A DNA stretch of 64,000 nucleotides from Flavobacterium luteum (GTDB lineage: Bacteria > Bacteroidota > Bacteroidia > Flavobacteriales > Flavobacteriaceae). The notes under the pieces were generated by a model, which made no database searches, was not told where the DNA came from, and saw only the letters and a program-made list of their open reading frames with translations. Positions 25,835 to 34,645 of the stretch are shown here, in pieces (the first letter of the stretch is position 1; the number at the start of each line of letters is the position of its first letter). The position numbers and the translations under genes were made by a program. Location: contig NZ_WAEM01000005.1 in NCBI RefSeq assembly GCF_008806775.1, positions 1-64,000 on the forward strand, read 5' to 3'.

Positions 25835-28800
25835 ATGCAAAGAATTTTAACATTACTAATCACATTATTTTTTTGTGTATATTCATATGGTATACAGCCT
25901 TATGTTGTTAATTTTAAAAATATAGACAACAAACAAGGTTTATCACTAAACGGTATTACCACAATATTTCAAGATAGAGATGGGTATATGTGGTTTGGCA
26001 CCCAATATGGTCTAAACCGATATGATGGTGTAAATATTAAAAGCTATTATGCTGGAAATTCATTTAACGAACTTTCAGACAATATTATAGTTTCTATTCT
26101 ACAGGATCTATCCGGCAATATTTGGATTGCTACCGAGCAAGGTGTTACGGTCCTAAACCCTGTTACAGAAAAAATTTTTAATCTCAAAAAATATAATTCA
26201 AAATACAGTGTTTTTAGTCAAAACATACTCTCTATAAAATTGATTGATGGAAAAATTATGCTCACTACCTCAAAAGGGCTTTGGAGCATAAATCCTGGAA
26301 CAAACCTTTTTACAGATGAAAACATAGAATCAATTTTTAAAAATAGTGTTTATTATAAAATTAATAACAGTATAAAAACTGAATCCTTAAAAATTTGGTT
26401 AAAAGATAAAAATGAAAACTATTGGTTAACTACAAATAACCAAGTAATTATAGCTAAAATCAGTAACAATCAATTAGCAATAAAAGATAAAATTCGTATT
26501 GATCCTTCAGTTGATGTTACTATCTCCACTTTTTTTCAAGATAATTTTTTAAACACTTGGATAGGAACTCAAGATAATGGTTTATATCATGTAAAAGAAA
26601 ATAAAGGAGCCTATTTAGTATCTAAAATTTACCCGAAAAATAGTTCCACTAACCGTTTTTCTAGAATTTCAAACATCATCCAAGATCGCAACAATAGTCT
26701 GATAGTGACCTCTCGAGGCGATGGAGCTATTTTAATACCAAAGGAGTTGCTTAAAACCAATAATTTTGCCAATAGTGCTATCAACCCAATTAATTTACAA
26801 ACTCAAAAAATCAAAAGTATTTACCTCTCTCGAGATAAAACACTATGGGTTGGTTCGCTAGGAAATGGTATCTTTTATCAAAATAATTCTGGCTTAAAAT
26901 TTAAAAACTATCAGATTAAAGATAAAAAAAACAATTCAATAGTCAATAATACCCGATCAATTAGTAAAGATTCCTTTGGTAATTTATGGATGGGAACCTT
27001 ATTTGAAGGCGTTTATATTTATGACACTACGAATCAAAAACTAGTCAACAATCTATTTAATGGAAAATCTGTTTTCGCATTATCTAAAATTGACAATAAC
27101 CATATTCTGGCAGGTACGTCTGATGGATTGTATGTAGTTACTTTTGATAAAAATAATTTCAGTACAAAAAAACTAAACACAGACAATAAGATTAATGCAA
27201 TTATTTTTTCAATAACCCATGCCAAAAATCAGTATTGGATAGGAACAGATAATAGTCTCATAAGTTTTACTTTGACCAATAATTTTGAAATAGCAAATAT
27301 AGTCAACTACAAAAACAAGATTATTAATCCTGCAAATTCCAAAAGTTTCATTCGTGTGGTTAAATATGACCCAAAACACAACACCTTATGGGTTGGATCT
27401 CAGACAATGGGACTTTTAATGGCAAGATTAAATAGTGATTTTACCATAAAGGAATTATATAACATTAATAATTATTCAAATAAACTTGAAAAAAATGAAT
27501 ATATAGCTGACATTAGTCTAGGTAGTAACAACAATTGTTGGATAGGAACACGAAAGGGCCTGATAGAAATTAAATTATCTAAAAATGGAGCTATTTCAGA
27601 AATAAAAAAAATTACTGTTAGTAATGGATTGCCAAGTAATCTAATTCAATCATTACAAAGTGACAAGCAGGGAAATTTATGGATAGGCACAAATAGAGGT
27701 TTAGTAAAATTAAATCATTCCTACTCAGTTAATAATTATGACAAAAACGACGGAATTCAAGACAATGAATTCTCAGAACATTCATCCTATTCTGATGCTG
27801 ATGGATTACTTTATTTCGGAGGTATTAACGGTGTTTCTAAATTTGCCCCTAAGCAAATCAAATATTCAAATTATACTGAACCTGTAAATTTAAAAGATAT
27901 TATTGTTAACGGAATAAATGTAAATAATAGAAGACCAATTAATGATTCTATACCCCTTGAACTCTCCCATCAAGAAAGGAATATAAAAATAAACTTTCTA
28001 TCTCCCAATTATACCAATCCTAAAAATTGTAAATATTCCTATATTCTAGAAGGATTTGATAAAAAATGGAATTTTACAACTTCAAATGTTTATTCTGCAG
28101 AGTATAAAAATTTACCCACTGGTACTTATACATTTAAAATAAAAGCATCGAATGAAGACGGAACTTGGAATGCTAATTATACTTCTCTGAACATCGAAAT
28201 CAGCCCTTCATTTTGGATCTCATTCACTGCAATTGTTTTGTATATAATCATACTGTATGCTTTAATACTTTTGGTTTCAACTATTACAAAAAAACGACTT
28301 GAGAAAAGAAACAAAGAGAAATTAGAAAGACAATATCATGAGCAAATGGAGAAAATTAATGAATCGAAATTGGAGTTCTTTATAAACATTTCACATGAAA
28401 TTCGTACTCCCCTAACCCTTATTTTGTGTTCTATTGAAAAACTAATTTCTAATTTTACACTGAATCCTAAACAAGAAAAAGAAGCATTAACTATTGACAA
28501 AAATGTAAATACCCTTTTGGAATTGACAAACGAATTATTGGCTATTCATAAAATGGAAACAGGTAATTACCAATTAAAAGTTCAGAAAAATGATATAATT
28601 TTGTTTTTGAAAAATATTAAAATTGCTTTTAATGGATTAGCAAAATCGAAAGAAATTAAAATTTCAATAGATGCCTATCAGCCCGAAGTATTGATTTGGT
28701 TTGATAAAAATGCCCTTGGGAAAATAGTTTATAATTTAGTTTCCAACGCCATTAAACACACCAATAAAGGCGGTAAAATTATAATTAAAATTAGTCCTTC

Positions 28801-29953
28801 AACAAACAAACGCTTTTTAGCTATAGATGTTATTGATAATGGCACAGGAATAGACGCCAATTTTTTGTCTAAAATTTTCAATCGATTTTACCATCATGGG
28901 GGCAATATGGACCGCTATGTAAGTGGATTTGGAATTGGATTGTCACTAACTAAATCTTTGATTGAATTGCATAAAGGAAGCATTTCGGTAAGTAGCGAAT
29001 TGCATAAAGGCTCTGTTTTTACTTTGAATTTACCATTGGATGAAAACGTTTATTCCAGCGAAGAAAAATCAGAAACAACCCTTTGGGATAATGACTTATC
29101 AAAAGTTATAAGTGCTACTAATTTTGATGAAAATAATGAGGTTGATAATACTAAATTAGTTGATAAAAATATTGAATTCAACGCTGAAAAACCAACAATT
29201 TTATATGTGGATGACAATATTGAATTGCTTGAAAATATAGCCGATTACTTTTCTAATTCCTACAACGTATATACTGCAGAAAATGGGGAAATTGGATTTG
29301 AAATGGCAAATAAATTACAACCTGACGTAATTATCAGTGATATAGTAATGCCCGTAATGAATGGTCTTGAGTTATGTGTTACTATTAAAAACGACATAAA
29401 CACCTCACATATCCAAGTAATTCTATTAACAGCTCAGGGCGATATGGATAGCCAATTTAAAGGATTGCAATCTGGGGCAGATTACTTTGTCCCAAAACCT
29501 TTTAATATTAAAATTTTAAACCTAACCATCAAAAACCTTATAGAGTCCAGAAACAAAGTTAAAAACCTATTTTTGACTAATAAATATAAGGATGCTGGAG
29601 ACTTAACCACAAATAGTAAAGACAAGGAATTTATTGAAAAACTATTAAAATATGTTAACGATAACATAGAAGTGGATAATTTGAATATAATCAATATCTC
29701 GAATGAATTTTCAATGAGTCGTTCTACCTTTTTTAGAAAAGTTAAGATGATAACAGGTACTACTGGTAAAGGGTTTATAGATTCAGTACGATTGAAAAAA
29801 GCTACCATACTTTTACTAGAATCAGATCTAAATGTATCTGAGATTGCATATGCTATAGGTCATTCTAATCCACAGTATTTTTCTAAGTGGTTTAAATCCC
29901 ATTGCAAAATGTCGCCTTCAGAATACATTTTAAAATACAAATTGAAGGACTAA
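25835..29953 (+). CDS. Hybrid two-component system regulator (HTCS), PUL sensor
   Basis: A 1372-residue one-polypeptide sensor-regulator. A signal peptide (about 1-20) is followed by a two-bladed-propeller-type sensor of repeated DxxGxxWxGT strands (about 30-670), a Y_Y_Y domain (about 705-780) and one membrane helix (about 790-815). The histidine kinase has FINISHEIRTPLTLI with His near 853, and an ATPase domain with NLVSNAIKHT and GFGIGLSLTKSL. A receiver follows (ILYVDDN, then the phospho-Asp near 1169 in ISDIVMPVMNG), then a C-terminal AraC-type helix-turn-helix (NISNEFSMSRSTFFRKVK, VSEIAYAIGHSNPQYFSKWF). The domain order and length match classical HTCS regulators, which bind an oligosaccharide in the periplasm and activate nearby PUL genes. 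It sits between the plus-strand sulfatase/hydrolase array and the minus-strand hydrolases, so it probably controls both. No obvious missing residue. Confidence 0.93.
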   Translation: MQRILTLLITLFFCVYSYGIQPYVVNFKNIDNKQGLSLNGITTIFQDRDGYMWFGTQYGLNRYDGVNIKSYYAGNSFNELSDNIIVSILQDLSGNIWIATEQGVTVLNPVTEKIFNLKKYNSKYSVFSQNILSIKLIDGKIMLTTSKGLWSINPGTNLFTDENIESIFKNSVYYKINNSIKTESLKIWLKDKNENYWLTTNNQVIIAKISNNQLAIKDKIRIDPSVDVTISTFFQDNFLNTWIGTQDNGLYHVKENKGAYLVSKIYPKNSSTNRFSRISNIIQDRNNSLIVTSRGDGAILIPKELLKTNNFANSAINPINLQTQKIKSIYLSRDKTLWVGSLGNGIFYQNNSGLKFKNYQIKDKKNNSIVNNTRSISKDSFGNLWMGTLFEGVYIYDTTNQKLVNNLFNGKSVFALSKIDNNHILAGTSDGLYVVTFDKNNFSTKKLNTDNKINAIIFSITHAKNQYWIGTDNSLISFTLTNNFEIANIVNYKNKIINPANSKSFIRVVKYDPKHNTLWVGSQTMGLLMARLNSDFTIKELYNINNYSNKLEKNEYIADISLGSNNNCWIGTRKGLIEIKLSKNGAISEIKKITVSNGLPSNLIQSLQSDKQGNLWIGTNRGLVKLNHSYSVNNYDKNDGIQDNEFSEHSSYSDADGLLYFGGINGVSKFAPKQIKYSNYTEPVNLKDIIVNGINVNNRRPINDSIPLELSHQERNIKINFLSPNYTNPKNCKYSYILEGFDKKWNFTTSNVYSAEYKNLPTGTYTFKIKASNEDGTWNANYTSLNIEISPSFWISFTAIVLYIIILYALILLVSTITKKRLEKRNKEKLERQYHEQMEKINESKLEFFINISHEIRTPLTLILCSIEKLISNFTLNPKQEKEALTIDKNVNTLLELTNELLAIHKMETGNYQLKVQKNDIILFLKNIKIAFNGLAKSKEIKISIDAYQPEVLIWFDKNALGKIVYNLVSNAIKHTNKGGKIIIKISPSTNKRFLAIDVIDNGTGIDANFLSKIFNRFYHHGGNMDRYVSGFGIGLSLTKSLIELHKGSISVSSELHKGSVFTLNLPLDENVYSSEEKSETTLWDNDLSKVISATNFDENNEVDNTKLVDKNIEFNAEKPTILYVDDNIELLENIADYFSNSYNVYTAENGEIGFEMANKLQPDVIISDIVMPVMNGLELCVTIKNDINTSHIQVILLTAQGDMDSQFKGLQSGADYFVPKPFNIKILNLTIKNLIESRNKVKNLFLTNKYKDAGDLTTNSKDKEFIEKLLKYVNDNIEVDNLNIINISNEFSMSRSTFFRKVKMITGTTGKGFIDSVRLKKATILLLESDLNVSEIAYAIGHSNPQYFSKWFKSHCKMSPSEYILKYKLKD

Positions 29954-30492
29954 AGTAATTGATGTCTTTCAGGCTTAAGAAGTAAAAGGCAATAGTACTT
30001 AGCTTTTAAATTCGATAATGATTGGTGTAAAACCGTAACAAAAAGCCTTATAGATTCTGATATCCAATATTATAATCTAAAATCTTTGACATTTTAATCC
30101 CGACGAGATTGCTTCTATGTTTTTTAATAATTGGGATTCAGAATATTATACTTGTTCAATAATAACAATTATAATTATTGATTAGTCCAATCATTATGGC
30201 ATAATGCAGCAGTATATTTCATTTTGTTCAATTTTTATTGGACTAATTTTAAATAACAAGCGGTATAGCCTAGTATTTCAGCATTAATCTATTTATAAAA
30301 TATAATTATACATATTGAATAAGCATTTTTTTTTAAAAAGACATCTATCAATCTAAAAAGTTCCTTTTATAGTATCAATTTGTTTCAATCAAATACATTT
30401 TGGATATGCAAATAAATACTGAACATTAAGTTAAGCTACATTTTTGTAATTAATTTGATTGTTAAATTCTTCAATATTTGCATAGCTCAAAC
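29954..30492. other. Intergenic region, 539 bp
   Basis: AT-rich spacer between the converging HTCS gene and the minus-strand alpha-galactosidase gene. I see no convincing gene, RNA or terminator. Translations of both strands are full of stops. Confidence 0.5.
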
Positions 30493-32343
30493 TTATCTTG
30501 ACTGAAGTTTTTTACAAAGTTGATCAAACGATTCTTTACCTTCGTATTTGAAAATTTTAGAATGACGCCCTTCTAAAAGTACAGGACTTGTTTTTCCAAA
30601 AGCTTTCAAATCATATTCTTTAGGTTTATCACTCCAATTGAAAACCCCAAGGTAAATATCCTTATCTTTTCTGGCAATTATTAACTCGAACCCATCCTGT
30701 TTGCTAGTTCCATGCTCCCAAAAATCTAACGGCACGGTCTCTTCCATTGCTGGAAACTCAAAAACTTCTTTTGATAATGCTTTACGTTCTGGGCGAAGTG
30801 TCATTAAATTATCACTTTGTAAACGGGTAGTACCGTAAAGTTTATTAAAATCGGCCCACATTTGAGCTTCATTCATCGTCATACTATGTCCGTGTTTTAC
30901 ATCTTCTTGAGATACTGTTGAATCTTCGTCTATGGCTTCACGGAAAACGAGGTAATCAGCATCTCCATTGAAAACTTTACCACTTAAGTAAAAGTTACTT
31001 AGATTACCCAAACAACGCTCAGGAAAAGCTTGGTAGATTGGATTGATATCTCCACCCGTTCGCATACCATCTACAAATCCGATAGCTGGTCCAAAAACAG
31101 CAGAACATCCTAAGAAATAGATGTCATCCCCCATGGCTTCTCTCATGGTTTTCATTCCCAAACGAAACCTTTCTACCCCTGTAATTGTAGGGTCGTAGGC
31201 TTTAAAACTTTTAACATGTTTGTTTTTAAGTTTAATATCATTCTGAAGGCCGTAACGCATAAAATCTACCTTAAAATATCGAATCCCCCAATTATCCTTC
31301 ATGTTTTTTATGCAATCTGCGATATATGACCTTGCTCCTGGATGTGAGTAATCGAAGTAAATATAATGCATCACTTTATCTGCTTTTTCATTCTCTTCGA
31401 CCACCAATTTTCCATCTTGATCATGAAGGAAGTACTCAGGATGAGTTTTATAAATTTCAGATGCTTCATCCCCTCTAAAACCATCAAAATGTATTCCAGG
31501 AGTTTTTCCTTCGGACGTAATCCGGCTAACTATCTCCTTGACACCACCAGGTAAAAGTCCTGAGTTCAACGTTTTATAATCTCCTCGTTCCGTCCACCAT
31601 CCGCCATCAATTTGAATCATATTTACCTCGGGAGCCAATTGATTCAATTGATCCATATTACCATAAATGTCTTTTGGAGTGAATACTCTACCGTAATAAT
31701 CCCAAGTTGCCCAACCTTTGAAATCGGCGGGTTTGAGCTTGGTAATTTTATTTTCGGCAGCAATCGCCGTTCCAAATTGATCAAGTAAATCAAGCCAGTT
31801 GTTTGCACGTCTAAGAACGATTTGTTCGTATTGTATGGTCTGACCTGGTTTTAGTTGTTTGCCTTCTCCATCAGACCATACTTCGAAAACACCTTGTTTT
31901 AATGTGAAATTAGGCATAAATATTCTCCAAGAAGTTGCACCTGCAAATAAATATTGCCCATCTGATAATCGTAACATTTCATACATGTTACTCGAACTAC
32001 GATTGGTTTGACTGCCTATCTTCTGTTTAAGCAAAGGCGTACGCCCCATACAACTTCCTCCATAAACCATGTCCAAGTTGTCAGACAACTGAGTCTCTAA
32101 CGGAATGATAATAGAGATTCTTTCAATCGTAATTGGTTTATTTCCTTTGTTCGATAGTGTTATTGACAACTGCTGAAAGCCATTCTTAATTTCCTTTAAA
32201 CTATTAGTAGTCGATACTGTACCATTAGCCTTAACATCTACCCTAATCTCTTTCCATTGCTGATTTGTTCCAGCAAAAGACATTAAAACGTTTAAAAATA
32301 CTATTGAAAGCGTCGTAACCGTTTTTTTAATTTTCTTTGACAT
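30493..32343 (-). CDS. GH36-like alpha-galactosidase, exported
   Basis: A 616-residue protein with a signal peptide (VFLNVLMSFAG), an N-terminal beta-sandwich (about 25-200) and a TIM barrel. Family marks include GWATWDYYGRVF, MIQIDGGWW and GIRYFKVDFMRYG. Asp360 in that last motif is the expected nucleophile (K-x-D of clan GH-D). GFVDGMRTGGDINPIY has Asp432 as the expected acid/base. A C-terminal beta domain ends the protein (about 530-616). These features fit alpha-galactosidases of GH36 and its relatives, which remove terminal alpha-linked galactose. It is encoded opposite to the HTCS and upstream sulfatases. An alpha-galactosidase fits a galactan-type substrate together with the mutarotase. 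Exact specificity (for example alpha-galactose against alpha-N-acetylgalactosamine) is unknown. A 523-bp spacer separates it from the next gene. Confidence 0.8.
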   Translation of the reverse strand: MSKKIKKTVTTLSIVFLNVLMSFAGTNQQWKEIRVDVKANGTVSTTNSLKEIKNGFQQLSITLSNKGNKPITIERISIIIPLETQLSDNLDMVYGGSCMGRTPLLKQKIGSQTNRSSSNMYEMLRLSDGQYLFAGATSWRIFMPNFTLKQGVFEVWSDGEGKQLKPGQTIQYEQIVLRRANNWLDLLDQFGTAIAAENKITKLKPADFKGWATWDYYGRVFTPKDIYGNMDQLNQLAPEVNMIQIDGGWWTERGDYKTLNSGLLPGGVKEIVSRITSEGKTPGIHFDGFRGDEASEIYKTHPEYFLHDQDGKLVVEENEKADKVMHYIYFDYSHPGARSYIADCIKNMKDNWGIRYFKVDFMRYGLQNDIKLKNKHVKSFKAYDPTITGVERFRLGMKTMREAMGDDIYFLGCSAVFGPAIGFVDGMRTGGDINPIYQAFPERCLGNLSNFYLSGKVFNGDADYLVFREAIDEDSTVSQEDVKHGHSMTMNEAQMWADFNKLYGTTRLQSDNLMTLRPERKALSKEVFEFPAMEETVPLDFWEHGTSKQDGFELIIARKDKDIYLGVFNWSDKPKEYDLKAFGKTSPVLLEGRHSKIFKYEGKESFDQLCKKLQSR

Positions 32344-32686
32344 TTTATTTTATGAATATGTATTTTAGTTTGGTTTTAGCTTTTGACAAAGCGGATTGAA
32401 AAACACTTTAGTTTCATTTTACAGATTAAGACTTGATTAAAAATTCTAATCTTATTTTGTAATTTTTATTATACTGAAAATTTCTATCCTCCTTGATCTT
32501 GTATACAAATTTACTGCAAGCCCTCTTTTATATAGATGCAAATAGTCTCATTTGTAGTATATATTTGTTTCATTTAAGGATTAATGCAATTAAATAAATC
32601 AAAAAACAAAACTTTTTTTGGTTATTAAAATACAAATTATAAAATAATGATTAAAAAAATCATTTTCAAATTGATTTTTACGAACT

Positions 32687-32731
32687 AAAAAAGAGACTGT
32701 TCAAAATAAAATTGTAGAGCCTCTTTTTTAA
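32687..32731 (-). terminator. Bidirectional hairpin terminator
   Basis: A-rich/T-rich hairpin: aaaaaagagac on the left pairs imperfectly with gagcctctttttt on the right. It lies 135 bp beyond the stop of the minus-strand hydrolase gene. The T tract is present in both directions. The rest of 32344-32865 shows no gene that I can support. Confidence 0.55.
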
Positions 32732-32865
32732 TTTTTGTATTGTTATGATAGGATTATTGGTTATCCCTTTTAGATATTTATAATACTCTAATTTAAGCAT
32801 GAAAAATCAAAACCACATAGGTTTTTTGTTTAAATTTATTTCGGAACAAGACATCTTAGTGAAAA

Positions 32866-34641
32866 TTAATTTTTCGGGTTGCTCTTCATAATTTCAATCA
32901 TATGAAAAACGTCGTCCTCATTATCCTCATTCACCAAGGAGAAATCGCTATTTCGGAGACCTTTATTGGCAAAAGCTCCATCGGCGATGGTGATGCTTTT
33001 GCTCAACCACCTGCCAGTGTTCGCTTTGGCGATGGTTGCCGCGGTTTTGTCTGGATCGGATGTGGAATCATAACGAACAGAGAATTTCCCAATACCCTTA
33101 TCCAGATAGATGATTTTCAAAGTGATTGACTCCTTAGCTTTTGTCGATAGAAAATTGTCATCCAGATCAAAATACATCCGATTTCGTCCGCTTGAATTTT
33201 CAAACGCCCGCGCATATCGACCGTAGGGCTTATCTGTGGGGCCAACTCGCCATAACCCGACACTGGTTTCATTTGCATCGATCTGGGTAATAAACCGGCT
33301 ATAGTTTCTGGCTATCAGCTCGAAACCTACATCGTTCATTGTTTTGGCTTCATAAAGATAATTGGATCCTGAGAGAGAAGTGGCTGCATGCAAATCACCG
33401 ACTTTCGCTCCGTATGTATTGAATTCCGACTCAATTTTATTCATCCGCTCTGCGTTGCTCTGCATAGCCTTCCCGTATTTTTCCTCAGGAAAGCGAACGG
33501 TATCGGCACTATCAAGCACATCTCGAAGGGCGATAAAGGCATACGGGCTGGTCTGCGGTTGTTTGTAATAGGAATAGCGACTGGCGAAAGCAAAACCTTC
33601 ATCGTATTTGCCCGTTTTTACGGTGTTATAATCAACTTCCCATAGATCAAGCCCCCGATCTACCGTGGAAATAGCAGTCCAGTAATAATTCCAAATCGGA
33701 TTTTCCTGAAATATCCCGCCCTGTGCGAATTTGGAAAACTCTCCGCGCACAAACTCCGGTTTCTTGCCTTTCAGGCCGAAAAAAGTAGGGCGAAGCTCGG
33801 TGTCCTGCTTTATTTCACCATTTGCCTGATAACCAATGGCAATAGTAAATTGCTGTTTTCTTAGCTCAATCGGGTAGTTTTTACGAAGCCAATTTGCGTA
33901 AAGTAGTTCACCTGCTTTTGCACCCTTAGCCGCCTTCAGCACTCCAGGATTGCTTTCATCGTCCACATTAAACAGGAATCGGATATGTTTGAGTTCCGGC
34001 TTATCGAAGGCTTCGTAGAACCGTTTCGTTGCTCCACTGCAAAACTCAAGATACTCCTCGGCGCTGATTTTGTATTTCGGATCTTTTGGAGTGCCCTTGT
34101 AGAGCTGCTTGTCCCCTGTCGAACCAAATGCGGGCTGTATAAATGCAAAGGCCTTTCGGTCAGCCTCAGGAAGTGAGGCTATGTGATCCGCCAGCTTGCC
34201 GATAAAACGATGGAAGTAATTGATGTAATTTTGATCGAGGTAATATGGAAAATATTCTTTACCTTTGCCTCCATTCACAGCCACTTTCGGCACCCCTTGT
34301 TCATAAATCCATTCCGGCGAGTGAGGCCCGGTCCATAAGACGAAATAGTAATAATACTTTCCTTTTACGGCATTACGGATTTGAGAATCCATTTCCGACC
34401 AGTCATATACCTCTGGTTTTTTCTCAATATCAGCCCACTTAACTCTATCAGCCTGACCTTTAATGAAAGGAAAACGCTTAGTATCAATTTTTTCATTCTT
34501 GGAATTGGTAAAGAACCCCGCCCATTCTGGGCGCTCGAAAGCTTTTTTTTCATTTCCCTTGTTTTGTGAAAATGTCAATTGAGATAGTCCTAACAAAAAT
34601 AATAATAGAATAACCCCTTTTTTAGTTCTTTTAAGTTTCAT
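32866..34641 (-). CDS. Divergent clan-A-like hydrolase paralogue 5 with altered active-site Glu
   Basis: A 591-residue paralogue of the hydrolase family. The start is taken at 34641, 4 bp after the stop of the upstream gene and just before a signal peptide (GVILLLFLLGLSQLTFSQ). An ATG at 34653 would overlap that stop, and a longer frame from 34794 would make an unlikely basic leader. Family marks remain: a DWSEMDSQ-type first segment, YDSTSDPDK near the end, and the FENSSGRNRMYFDLDD block. The motif that reads TGDE in the other copies is TGDK here (Lys178), and the GGAxNRGHH block is missing. The second Glu seems kept (Glu301 in VRGEFSKF). It may be inactive, binding-only or use another mechanism. 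No T9SS tail. Base composition is far richer in GC than its neighbours: 35 of 60 bases at 33001-33060. Confidence 0.68.
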   Translation of the reverse strand: MKLKRTKKGVILLLFLLGLSQLTFSQNKGNEKKAFERPEWAGFFTNSKNEKIDTKRFPFIKGQADRVKWADIEKKPEVYDWSEMDSQIRNAVKGKYYYYFVLWTGPHSPEWIYEQGVPKVAVNGGKGKEYFPYYLDQNYINYFHRFIGKLADHIASLPEADRKAFAFIQPAFGSTGDKQLYKGTPKDPKYKISAEEYLEFCSGATKRFYEAFDKPELKHIRFLFNVDDESNPGVLKAAKGAKAGELLYANWLRKNYPIELRKQQFTIAIGYQANGEIKQDTELRPTFFGLKGKKPEFVRGEFSKFAQGGIFQENPIWNYYWTAISTVDRGLDLWEVDYNTVKTGKYDEGFAFASRYSYYKQPQTSPYAFIALRDVLDSADTVRFPEEKYGKAMQSNAERMNKIESEFNTYGAKVGDLHAATSLSGSNYLYEAKTMNDVGFELIARNYSRFITQIDANETSVGLWRVGPTDKPYGRYARAFENSSGRNRMYFDLDDNFLSTKAKESITLKIIYLDKGIGKFSVRYDSTSDPDKTAATIAKANTGRWLSKSITIADGAFANKGLRNSDFSLVNEDNEDDVFHMIEIMKSNPKN

Positions 34642-34645
34642 AGAA

